Of a stretch of 64,000 nucleotides of DNA, positions 20,522 through 27,942 are shown one piece after another. Numbering within the stretch: the stretch's first letter is position 1; each line of letters starts with the position of its first letter. The notes under the pieces are model-generated. The model worked only from the letters and a program-made list of their open reading frames with translations, was not told the origin of the DNA and did not search any database. The translations under genes and the position numbers were made by a program. Source of the DNA: Couchioplanes azureus (GTDB lineage: Bacteria > Actinomycetota > Actinomycetes > Mycobacteriales > Micromonosporaceae); contig NZ_BMQY01000003.1 of NCBI RefSeq assembly GCF_014648355.1, forward strand, positions 393,916 to 457,915. The letters are read 5' to 3'.

Positions 20522-21844
20522 ATGCAAGGCGGGGCGCGCGCCTGGGCGGTGTGGGCCGTCGGGCTCGGCGCGTACGTCGTCGCCGTGCTGCACCGCACGT
20601 CGCTCGGGGTGGCGGGGCTCGACGCGCAGGCCCGGTTCGGCATCGGGGCCGGCACGCTGGCCTCGTTAGCCGTGCTGCAGCTGCTGGTCTACGCCGGCCT
20701 GCAGATCCCGGTCGGCGTGCTCCTGGACCGGTTCGGCTCGCTGCGGCTCGTGGTCGCCGGTGCGCTGATCATGGCGTCCGGGCAGGCCGCGATGGCGGTC
20801 GCCGACGGAGCGGGCGCAGCGGTGGCCGCGCGGGTGCTGGTCGGCGCGGGCGACGCGATGACCTTCATCAGCGTGCTGCGCCTGGTGCCGCAGTGGTTCC
20901 CGTCGCGGCGGGTACCGGTGGTCACCCAGCTCACCGGCATCGTCGGCCAGCTCGGGCAGGTGCTCAGCGCCGTGCCGCTGGCCGCGCTGCTGGCCGGCGC
21001 CGGCTGGACCGCCGCGTTCGTCTGCGCGTCCGCCACCGGGGTGTTCGTCGCCGTCGTCGCGCTCGCGGCGCTGCACGACAGCCCGGAGCGCCGGGTCGTC
21101 TCGGGAGAGGCGATGACCGCCCGCCGGCTCGGCGCCGACCTCGTCACCGTGTGGCGGCATCCCGGCACCCGGCTGGGGTTGTGGACGCACTTCACGACCC
21201 AGTTCCCCGGGACGGTCTTCGCCCTCATGTGGGGTTACCCGTTCCTGGTCGCCGGCGAGGGCCTGTCGCGGGCCACGGCGAGCGCGTTGCTCACCATGTT
21301 CGTGCTCGTCGGGATGGCCGGCGGCCCGGTGCTCGGCGTACTGGTGCAACGGCACCCGCTGCGCCGTTCCTGGCTGGTGCTGGGCGTGATCGCGGCCAAC
21401 GGGCTCGGCTGGGCGATGGTGATCGCGTGGCCGGGGCGGGCGCCCCTGCCGCTGGTGGTGCTGCTGGTGGTGGCGCTGGGCCTGGGCGGGCCCGGCTCGA
21501 TGATCGGTTTCGAGTTCGCCCGCACGTTCAACCCGCCGCACCGGCTCGGCACGGCCACCGGCGTGGTCAACGTCGGCGGGTTCGTGGCGTCGCTGGTCAC
21601 GATCCTGCTCGTCGGGCTCATCCTGGACGTCCGCACGGGCGGGCGGGCCGGCTACGACATCGCCGACTTCAAGGTGGCGATGTCGGTGCAGTATCTGATC
21701 GGCGCCGCGGGGGTCGCGGGCATCCTGCGCACCCGCAGGCTGGTCCGCCGGCGGCTGGCCGCCGAGGGCGTCCACGTGCGACCGCTGCGCGCCGTCCTCG
21801 CCGAACGAGGATGGTTTGGCGCGCAGCGCTCCGGTAAAAGCTGA
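20522..21844 (+). CDS. MFS transporter
   Basis: A 440-residue protein with about 12 hydrophobic segments. The loop between helices 2 and 3 carries the MFS motif as GVLLDRFGSLRLVVAGALIM, and a second half repeats the pattern (GVLVQRHPLRRSW). ATG 20522 was chosen because GGAG lies nine bases upstream; GTG 20513 is possible. Substrate is not evident. It begins 94 bases after the peptidase and points the same way, so it could export or import the peptide product of the preceding cluster, but it may equally be an independent gene. Confidence 0.85.
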   Translation: MQGGARAWAVWAVGLGAYVVAVLHRTSLGVAGLDAQARFGIGAGTLASLAVLQLLVYAGLQIPVGVLLDRFGSLRLVVAGALIMASGQAAMAVADGAGAAVAARVLVGAGDAMTFISVLRLVPQWFPSRRVPVVTQLTGIVGQLGQVLSAVPLAALLAGAGWTAAFVCASATGVFVAVVALAALHDSPERRVVSGEAMTARRLGADLVTVWRHPGTRLGLWTHFTTQFPGTVFALMWGYPFLVAGEGLSRATASALLTMFVLVGMAGGPVLGVLVQRHPLRRSWLVLGVIAANGLGWAMVIAWPGRAPLPLVVLLVVALGLGGPGSMIGFEFARTFNPPHRLGTATGVVNVGGFVASLVTILLVGLILDVRTGGRAGYDIADFKVAMSVQYLIGAAGVAGILRTRRLVRRRLAAEGVHVRPLRAVLAERGWFGAQRSGKS

Positions 21845-21881
21845 GAGCTTCGCCATCGCGGGCTCTCGAGGTGAGGAGGAC

Positions 21882-22625
21882 ATGAGCGAGCAGGCACCGG
21901 ACCGGTTGTGGTCCGGCATCCAGATCAGCAAGGTCATCGCCGGCACGCTCGCGGCGGTGGCAGCCGCCGTGCTCGGCTCGTACCTGGGCGTGGCGGGCAC
22001 CCTGGCCGGTGCCGCCCTGGCCAGCGTGGTCGGTTCGGTCGGCACGGAGGTGTTCAACAACTCCCTGAAGCGCGGCACGAAACACCTGCAGACGGTGGCG
22101 CCGGCGTTCGTCCGGGCGCCGGCGGCGGTGGGCACCCCGCCGGTCGCGGCCGCGACCGTGCAGGAGAACCCGGCGCACACCGTGGCGCAGCCGCCGCCAC
22201 GGAAGATCCGGTGGGGCCACGTCGTCCTGGCCGCTTGCGCGCTGTTCGCCCTGTCCATGGGCGCGGTGAGCGTCGTCGAGGCGTTCACGGACAAGCCGCT
22301 CTCGGCGACGGTGCGCCACACCTCGGGCACGGGAACGACCCTCTTCGGCGGCCGTGACGACGCGGGCGAGAAGGACGAGTCGCCGCGGACGCCGGCTTCC
22401 GAGGCGCCCTCCCCCGGCACGGCGCCGGCGGACGAGGAGTCCACCGGGGACCCGGCGCCCAGCCAGGCGCCGTCGGACGTCCCGCAGGAGCCGCCGGCCA
22501 CCACCGCACCGGCGACGCCGGAGCCGACCACCGAGGCGACCACGGGGCCTCCGGTGCCCAACGGACTGAACGAGCCGGGCCAGGGGGACCAGCCGGAGCA
22601 GCCGGCGGCCTCCGCGGCCGAGTAG
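21882..22625 (+). CDS. Membrane protein with Pro/Thr/Glu-rich tail, unknown function
   Basis: A 247-residue protein behind a perfect AGGAGG site. Residues 15-60 are a Gly/Ala-rich hydrophobic hairpin (LAAVAAAVLGSYLGVAGTL), residues about 108-132 form a clear transmembrane helix after KIRWGH, and the remaining 110 residues are a low-complexity Pro/Ala/Thr/Glu tail. Topology suggests a small cytoplasmic N-terminal part and an extracellular, extended tail that may span the cell wall. No enzymatic motif is visible. The family is common as hypothetical proteins in actinomycetes. A strong bidirectional terminator follows. Confidence 0.75.
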   Translation: MSEQAPDRLWSGIQISKVIAGTLAAVAAAVLGSYLGVAGTLAGAALASVVGSVGTEVFNNSLKRGTKHLQTVAPAFVRAPAAVGTPPVAAATVQENPAHTVAQPPPRKIRWGHVVLAACALFALSMGAVSVVEAFTDKPLSATVRHTSGTGTTLFGGRDDAGEKDESPRTPASEAPSPGTAPADEESTGDPAPSQAPSDVPQEPPATTAPATPEPTTEATTGPPVPNGLNEPGQGDQPEQPAASAAE

Positions 22626-22634
22626 TTCACCGAC

Positions 22635-22672
22635 AGAGATCCCCGCACCCGGCGACGGGTGCGGGGATCTCT
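22635..22672. terminator. Bidirectional terminator, perfect 16-bp stem
   Basis: AGAGATCCCCGCACCC pairs perfectly with GGGTGCGGGGATCTCT across the 6-base loop GGCGAC. It lies in the 49-bp gap between two converging genes and should stop transcription from both sides; there is no long T run, as is usual in actinomycetes. Confidence 0.88.
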
Positions 22673-22674
22673 GC

Positions 22675-23541
22675 TCAGAGGATCCGGTCCCAGTCGACGG
22701 TGCGGGCCCAGTCGGCGTAGCTGTGCCACTTCACCTCGGGATACCGGGCGTGCAACGCCTCGACGTCCATGAACTCGGTGGTCTCCTCGAAGCGCTGGAA
22801 CATGTCGGCGACTTCGTCCCCGGCCCACTGCCGCACCTGCTCCAGCGGCAGTCGACGGTACGGGATCTCGCGGCCGACCACCTCGCTGAGGACGGCGGCC
22901 GCCTGCTCCCCGGTGACCCGGTCGGAGACGACGTCGATGCGCTCGCCGACGAAGCGGTCCGGGTGCTCGACGGCGTGCACCGCGAGCGCGGCGATGTCCC
23001 GTACGGTGACCTGGTCGAGGGGTTTGCCCGGAGAGAGCGGATTGGCCAGGACGCCGTCGGCGAGGCGGCTGAAGCCCAGATTGAGGGCGTTCTCCATGAA
23101 GTAGACGGGCCCGAGAACGGTGGCCCGCACCGGCTGCTGCCGCAGGTATGCCTCGATCTGCTGCTTGCTGTCGGCGTGGCCGATGTCGGTCTTCTGCGTC
23201 CGGTCGCCGCCGCGCACCGAGGAATAGACGAGGTGCGCGCCGGCCCGCACCGCGGCGTCGACGAGGTGGCGCCCCTGGGCGACCTCGTCGCGCTGGCCGC
23301 CCGGTCCGAAGGGGACGGACAGGCCGAAGACGGCATCGGCGCCGGACGCGGCGGCGGCGAGCGCATCCGGGTCGCGCAGGTCCCCGGCGACGATCCGGGC
23401 GCCGGCCGTCGCGAGCGCCGCGGCGGCCGGCGATTTTGGCGATCTGACGTAGACGGTGACGTCGTGGCCGTGGTCGAGCAGGAGGCGGGCGACGGCGCCG
23501 CCCTGCCGGCCGGTGGCACCGATGACGAGAACGCTGCTCAA
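22675..23541 (-). CDS. NmrA-like NAD(P)-binding reductase of the SoxR regulon type
   Basis: A 288-residue Rossmann protein beginning SSVLVIGATGRQGGAVARLL, with the dinucleotide motif GATGxxG and the NmrA/atypical SDR pattern (VYSSVRGGDR, GPVYFMENAL). It lacks a canonical YxxxK. Members reduce quinones or act as redox sensors. TTG 23541 is taken as start since GGAG lies eight bases upstream and the dinucleotide motif begins at once. It is divergent from a SoxR-type regulator and its own promoter carries the operator (23581-23611), so it is almost certainly a target induced by redox-active compounds. Confidence 0.85.
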   Translation of the reverse strand: MSSVLVIGATGRQGGAVARLLLDHGHDVTVYVRSPKSPAAAALATAGARIVAGDLRDPDALAAAASGADAVFGLSVPFGPGGQRDEVAQGRHLVDAAVRAGAHLVYSSVRGGDRTQKTDIGHADSKQQIEAYLRQQPVRATVLGPVYFMENALNLGFSRLADGVLANPLSPGKPLDQVTVRDIAALAVHAVEHPDRFVGERIDVVSDRVTGEQAAAVLSEVVGREIPYRRLPLEQVRQWAGDEVADMFQRFEETTEFMDVEALHARYPEVKWHSYADWARTVDWDRIL

Positions 23542-23580
23542 GGGGTCAACTCCAGAGTCGGTGGCGGGTGAACGCGTCTC

Positions 23581-23611
23581 ATCCTGTGCCCTCAACCAAG
23601 GTTGAGGGCAA
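23581..23611 (-). promoter_or_regulatory. SoxR-type promoter/operator of the NmrA-like gene
   Basis: On the minus strand a minus 35 box TTGCCC (23611-23606) and a minus 10 box CAGGAT (23586-23581) are separated by 19 bp, the over-long spacer typical of MerR-family activators. Inside it lie the perfect inverted repeats GCCCTCAACC and GGTTGAGGGC (23588-23609) with a 2-bp centre, close to the known CCTCAAGTTAACTTGAGG-type SoxR site. The start codon of the NmrA gene is 40 bases further on. Confidence 0.85.
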
Positions 23612-23627
23612 GCCCTAAGATCGACAC

Positions 23628-24101
23628 ATGCCACGCCCCCGCACGACGTTCCACGAACTCACCGTCGGCCAGGTCGCCGAGCGCAGCGGCGTCGCCGTCT
23701 CCGCGCTGCACTTCTACGAGCGGCACGGCCTCGTCCACAGCACCCGGACGGCGACCAACCAGCGCCGGTACGGCCGAGACACCCTGCGCCGGGTCGCCTT
23801 CATCCGGGCGTCCCAGCAGGTCGGCATCTCGCTCGCCGAGATCCGGGAGGCCCTGGACCGGCTACCGAGCGCGCGCACGCCGACGCGGGAGGACTGGGCC
23901 CGCCTCTCCGTCGCCTGGCGTGCCGCGCTCGACGCCCGCATCGCGCGGCTCCAGGCCCTGCGCGACAACCTCACCGACTGCATCGGCTGCGGCTGTCTGT
24001 CCCTGCGCTCCTGCCACCTCACCAACCCCCGCGACGTCCTGCGCCGCGAAGGCACCGGCGCCCGGCGCCTGCTGGAACCGTCCGGCCCGGCGGTCGGCTA
24101 G
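23628..24101 (+). CDS. soxR: SoxR-type redox-sensing MerR-family regulator
   Basis: A 157-residue regulator with an N-terminal MerR winged helix (LTVGQVAERSGVAVSALHFY), a dimerisation helix and the iron-sulfur ligand cluster CIGCGCLSLRSC, that is C-x2-C-x-C-x5-C, which binds the [2Fe-2S] centre of SoxR. Oxidation of the cluster by redox-cycling compounds switches on the target promoter. ATG 23628 lies 18 bases past the operator, so the regulator's own transcript must start within or beside the operator and may be autoregulated. Its obvious target is the divergent NmrA-like gene. Confidence 0.93.
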   Translation: MPRPRTTFHELTVGQVAERSGVAVSALHFYERHGLVHSTRTATNQRRYGRDTLRRVAFIRASQQVGISLAEIREALDRLPSARTPTREDWARLSVAWRAALDARIARLQALRDNLTDCIGCGCLSLRSCHLTNPRDVLRREGTGARRLLEPSGPAVG

Positions 24102-24514
24102 GTCAGGGCGCCGGCGGCAGGTAGACGACGCCGCTCAGCGCCTGGTCGACCAGGTCCGCACAGCGGGATAACACCTGCTGCTCGACGGCGTGGTGGATGA
24201 CGACTCGACCACGCAGTTCCGGCCTGGCCGTGAAGAACACGGGGGCGCATCCCGCTGTGCCAGCCGTTCGCCGGCGTGGGACGGGAGACTTAGATCCCGA
24301 GGAGGCAGCGCGCCCGGTCGCGAACTCGCGCGAAGAGCGGGAACGGCGGCCTTGCCTGGGAAGCGGCTCGGGGTCAAAGGAGAACACGATGACGCCACGG
24401 CGCTGACGCCGTCCGGCGGTGCGTCGGGCCGAGTCGGCGGCGGGCGGGCGGGCCGCGCGCGGCATGTTCGCGCGCGGCAACGAGGCTACGGAAGGCGACA
24501 GCGAGGGCGCCCGG
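24102..24514. other. 413-bp region without an intact gene
   Basis: Apart from the short remnant at its left end I see no coding frame with normal third-position G+C here. At 24375-24408 a good ribosome site (AAAGGAGAACACG) precedes ATG ACG CCA CGG CGC TGA, a five-codon frame that could be a leader peptide but has no gene of the same strand behind it. Short GC-rich repeats such as GGGCCGCGCGCGGC follow near 24450. The region looks like decayed sequence between two leftward and rightward units. Confidence 0.5.
24103..24240 (-). pseudogene. Possible remnant of a toxin-like C-terminal domain
   Basis: On the minus strand a short stretch ends ARPELRGRVVIHHAVEQQ then VLSRCADLVDQALSG before a TGA at 24105-24103. 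The ELRG-VVIHHAVEQQV block resembles a recurring motif that I associate with C-terminal domains of polymorphic toxins; upstream the frame loses protein-like character and no start or ribosome site is present. If real it is a fragment only. Similarity is from memory of one motif, so confidence is low. Confidence 0.3.
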
Positions 24515-25987
24515 TCATTCGGAGGGTGGTTCGGAAGTCGGCAGCCGGACGAGGAAGCGGGTGTCGCCCGGCTCGGAGCGCAGGACGATGTCGCCGCCGT
24601 GGCCGTTGACGACGATCCGGTAGGAGATGTCCAGGCCGAGGCCCGTGCCCTCGCCGACCGGCTTCGTGGTGAAGAACGGCTCGAAGACGCGCTTGCGCAG
24701 CTCCTCCGGAACGCCGGGGCCGGTGTCACCGATGGAGACCACCACGTCGTCGTCCTCGCGGTAGGTGCGTACGGTCAGGGTGCCCGCGCCGCTCATGGCC
24801 TGGACCGCGTTGTCGATGATGTTGGTCCAGACCTGGTTCAGCTCGGCCGGGTGGGCCGGGACCCGCGGCAGGCCGCGGTCGTACTCCTTGACCACGGTGA
24901 CGCCGTCGCCGATCTTGTGGGCCAGCATCACGAGCGTGCTGTCCAGGCCGGTGTGGACGTCGATCCACTGGTGGGCCGCGCGGTCCAGGTGGGAATACTG
25001 CTTGGCGGCCGTGACGAGAGAGGAGACGCGGCCGGTGGCGTCCTCGATGTCGCTCATCAGCTGCTCGGTCTCCAGCGCGTACCCGATCCAGTGGATGGCC
25101 TGGTCGAGCAGCTCGGGCGAGCCGACCTTGGCCTCGATGTCGTCGAGGCACCGGACGTCCAGGCCGCCCTGGGCGAAGACCGGGGCGAGGTCCCAGGCGC
25201 GGGTCACCTGGCGTTGCTCCATCCAGTCGCCGAGCTCGTCCTCGCGGTCGGCGGTCTCCAGGGCGGTCAGGGCGGGCGCCTTCGCCGCCTTCTCGATGAC
25301 CTCCTCCTGGAGCTCGACGAGCGCGTCGAGGCGGTCCGCCGCCACCTTGCCGGCGGCCAGCATGCCGAGCTTGTGGCGCATGCCCGCGACCCGCATCCGC
25401 AGCGCGCCGGTGGCCCGGGAGGCGGCGGCGGCCGGATTGTTCAGCTCGTGCATCAGGCCCGCGGAGAGCGCGCCGAGGGCGGTGAGCCGCTGGCGCTCGC
25501 CGATCGCCGCCTGGGTGTTGCGCATCCCCAGGTAGAGGCCCTCCAGCAGGTGGATGGCCATGGGGAACCACTCGCGCATCATCCACCCGAAGTCGGCGGC
25601 GGACAGCACGAAGAAGTCGGCGTCGTCGAGGGCGCGCATCGAGGCCAGGTACGTGCGTGGCACGCCGTCGTCGCGGATGTAGGCCTGCGTGGCGCCCATG
25701 TAGACGCCGCGCTGCTCCGTCCGGGTGGTCTGCACGTCGTCGCGCCCCACCCGCCGGGTGAGCGAGATCGTGCCGCTGAGCAGGATGAAGAACTTCTCCG
25801 CGGGATCGCCCTCGCGGAGCACGAGCGACCCGGCCGGGGCGTGCATGGTGCAGCCGTGGCCGGCGATCCAGGCGAGCTGGTCGTCGGTGAGCTTCTCGAA
25901 CAGGAACAGCGTCCTCAGTTGGGCGGGCGTGAGCCGGCCCGGCTCGCAGGGCCGCAGGCCGATCTCCTCGGCGTCGTCGCCGCTCAT
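24515..25987 (-). CDS. Histidine kinase with N-terminal cyclic-nucleotide-binding domain
   Basis: A 490-residue soluble kinase. Residues about 20-140 are a cNMP-binding/CRP-like domain (LREGDPAEKFFILLSGTISL). The phosphoacceptor His lies in LSAGLMHELNNPAAAASRAT, and the ATPase domain shows the N box WTNIIDNAVQAM and G boxes GDTGPGVPEEL and GEGTGLGLDISYRIV. No membrane helix exists, so it reads a cytoplasmic ligand. ATG 25987 overlaps the stop of the receiver-flavoprotein gene (TGATG), and since no other receiver is near, that REC domain is the natural partner. Last gene of a four-gene leftward operon. Confidence 0.92.
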   Translation of the reverse strand: MSGDDAEEIGLRPCEPGRLTPAQLRTLFLFEKLTDDQLAWIAGHGCTMHAPAGSLVLREGDPAEKFFILLSGTISLTRRVGRDDVQTTRTEQRGVYMGATQAYIRDDGVPRTYLASMRALDDADFFVLSAADFGWMMREWFPMAIHLLEGLYLGMRNTQAAIGERQRLTALGALSAGLMHELNNPAAAASRATGALRMRVAGMRHKLGMLAAGKVAADRLDALVELQEEVIEKAAKAPALTALETADREDELGDWMEQRQVTRAWDLAPVFAQGGLDVRCLDDIEAKVGSPELLDQAIHWIGYALETEQLMSDIEDATGRVSSLVTAAKQYSHLDRAAHQWIDVHTGLDSTLVMLAHKIGDGVTVVKEYDRGLPRVPAHPAELNQVWTNIIDNAVQAMSGAGTLTVRTYREDDDVVVSIGDTGPGVPEELRKRVFEPFFTTKPVGEGTGLGLDISYRIVVNGHGGDIVLRSEPGDTRFLVRLPTSEPPSE

Positions 25988-27645
25988 CACTGCGCCTCCA
26001 GGTAACGGTGGACCAGCGTGACCGCCATCGCGCCCTCGCCGACCGCCGAGGCCACCCGCTTCACCGAGCTGGCCCGGACGTCGCCGGCGGCGAAGATTCC
26101 GGGAACGCTGCACTCCAGATAGAACGGGTCCCGGTCGCGATCCCATCCCGGCGGGCGGTTGCCGTCGCGCAGCAGATCCGGCCCGGTGCGCACGAAGCCC
26201 CGCTCGTCGCGCGCCACCGCGTCGCCGAGCCAGTCCGTCCGCGGTTCGGCGCCGATGAACACGAAGAGGTACCCGCACTCGACGGTGGTGGTGAGCCCGT
26301 TCTTGGTGTCGCAGATCGTGATGGCTTCGAGGCGCCCGTCGCCCCGCGCGCCCACCACCTCGCAACGGGTCCGGATCCGGATGTTGTCGATCTTGTCGAG
26401 CTGCTGGATGAGGTAGTACGACATCGAGGCTTCGAGCGAGTCGCCGCGGACCAGCAGGGTGACGCTGCGGGCGTACCGGGAGAAGAAGAGCGCGGCCTGA
26501 CCGGCCGAGTTCGCGCCGCCGATGATGTAGACGTCGCTGCCCGCGCAGGAGGGCCCCTCGGTCGCGGCCGAGCCGTAGAAGACGCCCGAGCCGGTCAGCT
26601 CGGCCACCCCGTCGGCGACGAGCGGACGGTACGCGACGCCGGTGGCGAGCACGACCGCATGCGCCGACACCTCCCCGCCGTCCGCGAAGGTCAGCGTGCG
26701 CGCCGAGCCGTCCGGGCGCAGCCCGGTGACCTCCCGGGTGGTGAGCACCTCGGCGGCGAACTTGCCGGCCTGCCGCCGGGCGCGGTCGGTCAGCTGCGCG
26801 CCCGAGATGCCGTCGGGAAAGCCGAGATAGTTCTCGATCCGGGAGCTCTGCCCGGCCTGGCCGCCGACCGCCCGGCGCTCGACCAGCAGCGTCTTGAGTC
26901 CCTCGGACGCACCGTAGACCGCGGCGCCGAGCCCCGCCGGGCCGCCGCCGACGATGATCAGGTCGTAGAAGTCGCGGTGCGGCGCGGTGGGCAGGCCCGC
27001 CGCCTCGGCCAGCTCCGCCGCGCTCGGCTGCGCCAGGGTCCGGCCGTCGGCGGTGACCACCAGCGGGATCGCCTCCGGCCCCACCCCGGCCGCCTGGAGC
27101 AGGCGGCGGCCCTCCGGCTCGTCCGCGCCGAGCCACCGGTACGGCACCAGGTTGCGCGCCAGGAAGTCTCGGATCTCGTACGACGGCTCGCTCCACCGGT
27201 GCCCGACCACCCGGATGTCCCCGGCGTCCTTCTCCCCGGTGGCCAGCCAGGCCTCGATCAGCGCGTCGATGACCGGATAGAGCTTCTCCTCCGGCGGGTC
27301 CCAGGGCTTGAGCAGGTAGTGGTCGACGTCCACCACGTTGATCGCCTGGATGGCGGCGTCGGTGTCGGCGTACGCGGTCAGCAGCGCCCGGCGCGCGTGC
27401 GGGAACAGGTCCATCGCCTGCTCCAGGAACTCGATGCCGTTCATCTGCGGCATCCGGTAGTCCGCGAGCAGGACGGCCACCCGGGCCCCGCGCAGCTTGA
27501 GGTCGCGCAGCGCCTCCAGGGCGTCGGCGGCGGAGGAGGCCCGGACGATCCGGTAGTGCTCGCCGTAGCGCCGGCGCAGGTCCCGGGCGATGGCCCGGGA
27601 CACCGAGGGGTCGTCGTCGACGGTCAGGATGGCGGGGTGGCCCAT
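25987..27645 (-). CDS. Receiver domain fused to thioredoxin-reductase-like flavoprotein
   Basis: Residues 1-125 are a response-regulator receiver with the acidic pocket D10-D12, phosphoacceptor D62 (LLADYRMPQMNG) and K113. Residues about 145-220 look like a thioredoxin/glutaredoxin fold without CxxC (WSEPSYEIRDFLARNLVPYR). From 228 a thioredoxin-reductase-like module follows with FAD motif IVGGGPAGLGAAVY, GGQAGQSSRIENYLGFP, NADPH motif IIGGANSAGQAA and the C-terminal FAAGDVR. Where thioredoxin reductase has CATC, this protein has SAATEGPSCAG with a single Cys, so it cannot use the normal dithiol relay. A flavoprotein output directly attached to a receiver suggests phosphorylation-controlled NAD(P)H oxidation. 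Confidence 0.9.
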   Translation of the reverse strand: MGHPAILTVDDDPSVSRAIARDLRRRYGEHYRIVRASSAADALEALRDLKLRGARVAVLLADYRMPQMNGIEFLEQAMDLFPHARRALLTAYADTDAAIQAINVVDVDHYLLKPWDPPEEKLYPVIDALIEAWLATGEKDAGDIRVVGHRWSEPSYEIRDFLARNLVPYRWLGADEPEGRRLLQAAGVGPEAIPLVVTADGRTLAQPSAAELAEAAGLPTAPHRDFYDLIIVGGGPAGLGAAVYGASEGLKTLLVERRAVGGQAGQSSRIENYLGFPDGISGAQLTDRARRQAGKFAAEVLTTREVTGLRPDGSARTLTFADGGEVSAHAVVLATGVAYRPLVADGVAELTGSGVFYGSAATEGPSCAGSDVYIIGGANSAGQAALFFSRYARSVTLLVRGDSLEASMSYYLIQQLDKIDNIRIRTRCEVVGARGDGRLEAITICDTKNGLTTTVECGYLFVFIGAEPRTDWLGDAVARDERGFVRTGPDLLRDGNRPPGWDRDRDPFYLECSVPGIFAAGDVRASSVKRVASAVGEGAMAVTLVHRYLEAQ

Positions 27646-27654
27646 GGGGGGTCC

Positions 27655-27942
27655 TCAGCGGTAGGTCAGGGTGGGCTTGCCGGCGACCTTCAGGACCGCC
27701 TCGTCGAGGTAGCACCACCACCAGTCCTCGCCCGGCTCGTACGACTGCACGAGCGGATGGTCCTGCGCGTGGAAGTGCGCGGTCGCGTGCTTGCCGGGCG
27801 AGGAGTCGCAGCAGCCGACGTGCCCGCACGTCATGCAGACGCGCAGGTGCACCCAGCGGCCGCCGGACGCCAGGCACTCGGCGCAGCCGTCGCCGGACGG
27901 GGTGACGTCGCGGGCCTGGTCGAGATGGCTGCAGACGGTCAT
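27655..27942 (-). CDS. UBP-type zinc finger protein
   Basis: A 95-residue single-domain protein with the Cys/His array of the zf-UBP fold: CSH near the N terminus, GCAEC, VCMTCGHVGCCDSS, KHATAHFHAQDHPLVQ and the closing DWWWCYLDE. In eukaryotes this fold binds the C-terminal glycine tail of ubiquitin; in bacteria its ligand is unknown. ATG 27942 overlaps the stop of the NAD kinase gene by 4 nt and the receiver-flavoprotein starts 9 bases after its stop, so it is a true member of the redox signalling operon and may be a zinc-dependent adaptor. Confidence 0.88.
   Translation of the reverse strand: MTVCSHLDQARDVTPSGDGCAECLASGGRWVHLRVCMTCGHVGCCDSSPGKHATAHFHAQDHPLVQSYEPGEDWWWCYLDEAVLKVAGKPTLTYR

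Noticed and set aside
24375..24408. AAAGGAG followed by a five-codon MTPRR frame, a possible leader peptide
   Set aside because: No gene on the same strand lies behind it and no alternating stem pair typical of attenuation was found.
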